Made by a program: the position numbers and the translations under genes
The notes under the pieces: generated by a model
What the model saw: the letters and a program-made list of their open reading frames with translations, nothing else
Told to the model about the DNA's origin: nothing
The model's database searches: none
Part shown: positions 63,947 to 64,000 of the stretch, piece after piece
Layout: each line of letters begins with the position of its first letter
Position numbering within the stretch: the first letter of the stretch is position 1
Source of the DNA: Burkholderiales bacterium
Lineage (GTDB): Bacteria; Pseudomonadota; Gammaproteobacteria; Burkholderiales; Casimicrobiaceae
Direction: 5' to 3'
Assembly (NCBI GenBank): GCA_025354165.1
Contig: JANXNI010000029.1
Location: 1 to 64,000, forward strand
Length of the DNA stretch: 64,000 bases

Positions 63947-64000
63947 ATCTTCCTCTTCAAAAGACACTCACGTGAATTCACTACAACATAGATTCGGTCG

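Overview
The window looks like a chromosome segment of a betaproteobacterium, probably Burkholderiales or a close relative. The evidence is the gene content and order: argC / DUF6776 coiled-coil protein / bactofilin / erpA, rplM-rpsI, uvrA near ssb, mrp divergent from metG, ispD-ispF, a homoserine kinase of the APH fold next to a BPSS1780-type membrane protein, and a fused kinase-GNAT argA. GC is moderately high, start codons include several GTG and a TTG, and genes are densely packed with frequent ATGA or TAATG overlaps. I see no rRNA, tRNA, CRISPR array, complete insertion sequence or prophage.

Layout. 1-4.2 kb: housekeeping genes on the minus strand (erpA, bactofilin, argC, rpsI, rplM), then a strong candidate small RNA with two CUCC-loop hairpins. 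4.3-9.1 kb: OsmC-like protein, then a carboxylate/acyl-CoA cluster (Bug solute-binding protein, CaiB CoA-transferase, HMG-CoA-lyase-like enzyme) divergent from a LysR regulator. 9.4-16.8 kb: small accessory genes (PNPOx-like, WYL regulator, two LysE exporters, a serine hydrolase, small membrane proteins) around ssb. 16.9-33.5 kb: core genes (uvrA, hsp20, metG, mrp, ispDF, thrB, uvrD, argA, YggX-like). 33.6-36.8 kb: argD-like aminotransferase, a His-tailed RidA protein and envelope proteins. 37.0-43.0 kb: two adjacent bufferin loci, each with a Cys-containing secreted precursor peptide and an MNIO (DUF692) iron enzyme; one MNIO is fused to its BufC/DUF2063 partner. 43.0-50.6 kb: sulfurtransferase, dnaG, then surface proteins (beta-helix, dockerin-like, IPTL/PEP-CTERM-like) and a response regulator. 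51.0-55.0 kb: CoA-transferase, intradiol dioxygenase, class I aldolase. 55.1-60.9 kb: a SulP transporter and a three-gene molybdoenzyme operon that fits sulfite dehydrogenase SoeABC. 61-64 kb: SIMPL and DUF4331 secreted proteins.

The most striking non-coding signal is a family of about 116-121 bp imperfect palindromes. I find eight full copies plus one truncated at the window start. All lie between genes, and they share outer arms (AACAGCTTTTT / AAAAAGCTGTT), inner arms (GGGGCTA / TAGCCCC) and a centre close to TAGTCGACTA. They resemble ERIC elements in architecture but not obviously in sequence. A second repeat class, GTAGGAGC/GTGGGAGC REP doublets, occurs three times, and in two cases supplies the stop codon of the adjacent gene. 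A third, C/G-rich class (CCCCTCTCCC...GGGGAGAGGGG) is embedded in frame in the 3' end of dnaG.

The best functional system is the double bufferin locus (copper-buffering peptide pathway as known for BufABCD/MNIO families), with a GTAAGG-type candidate ECF promoter before each precursor gene. All assignments rest on reading the sequence and on family knowledge; no search was run.
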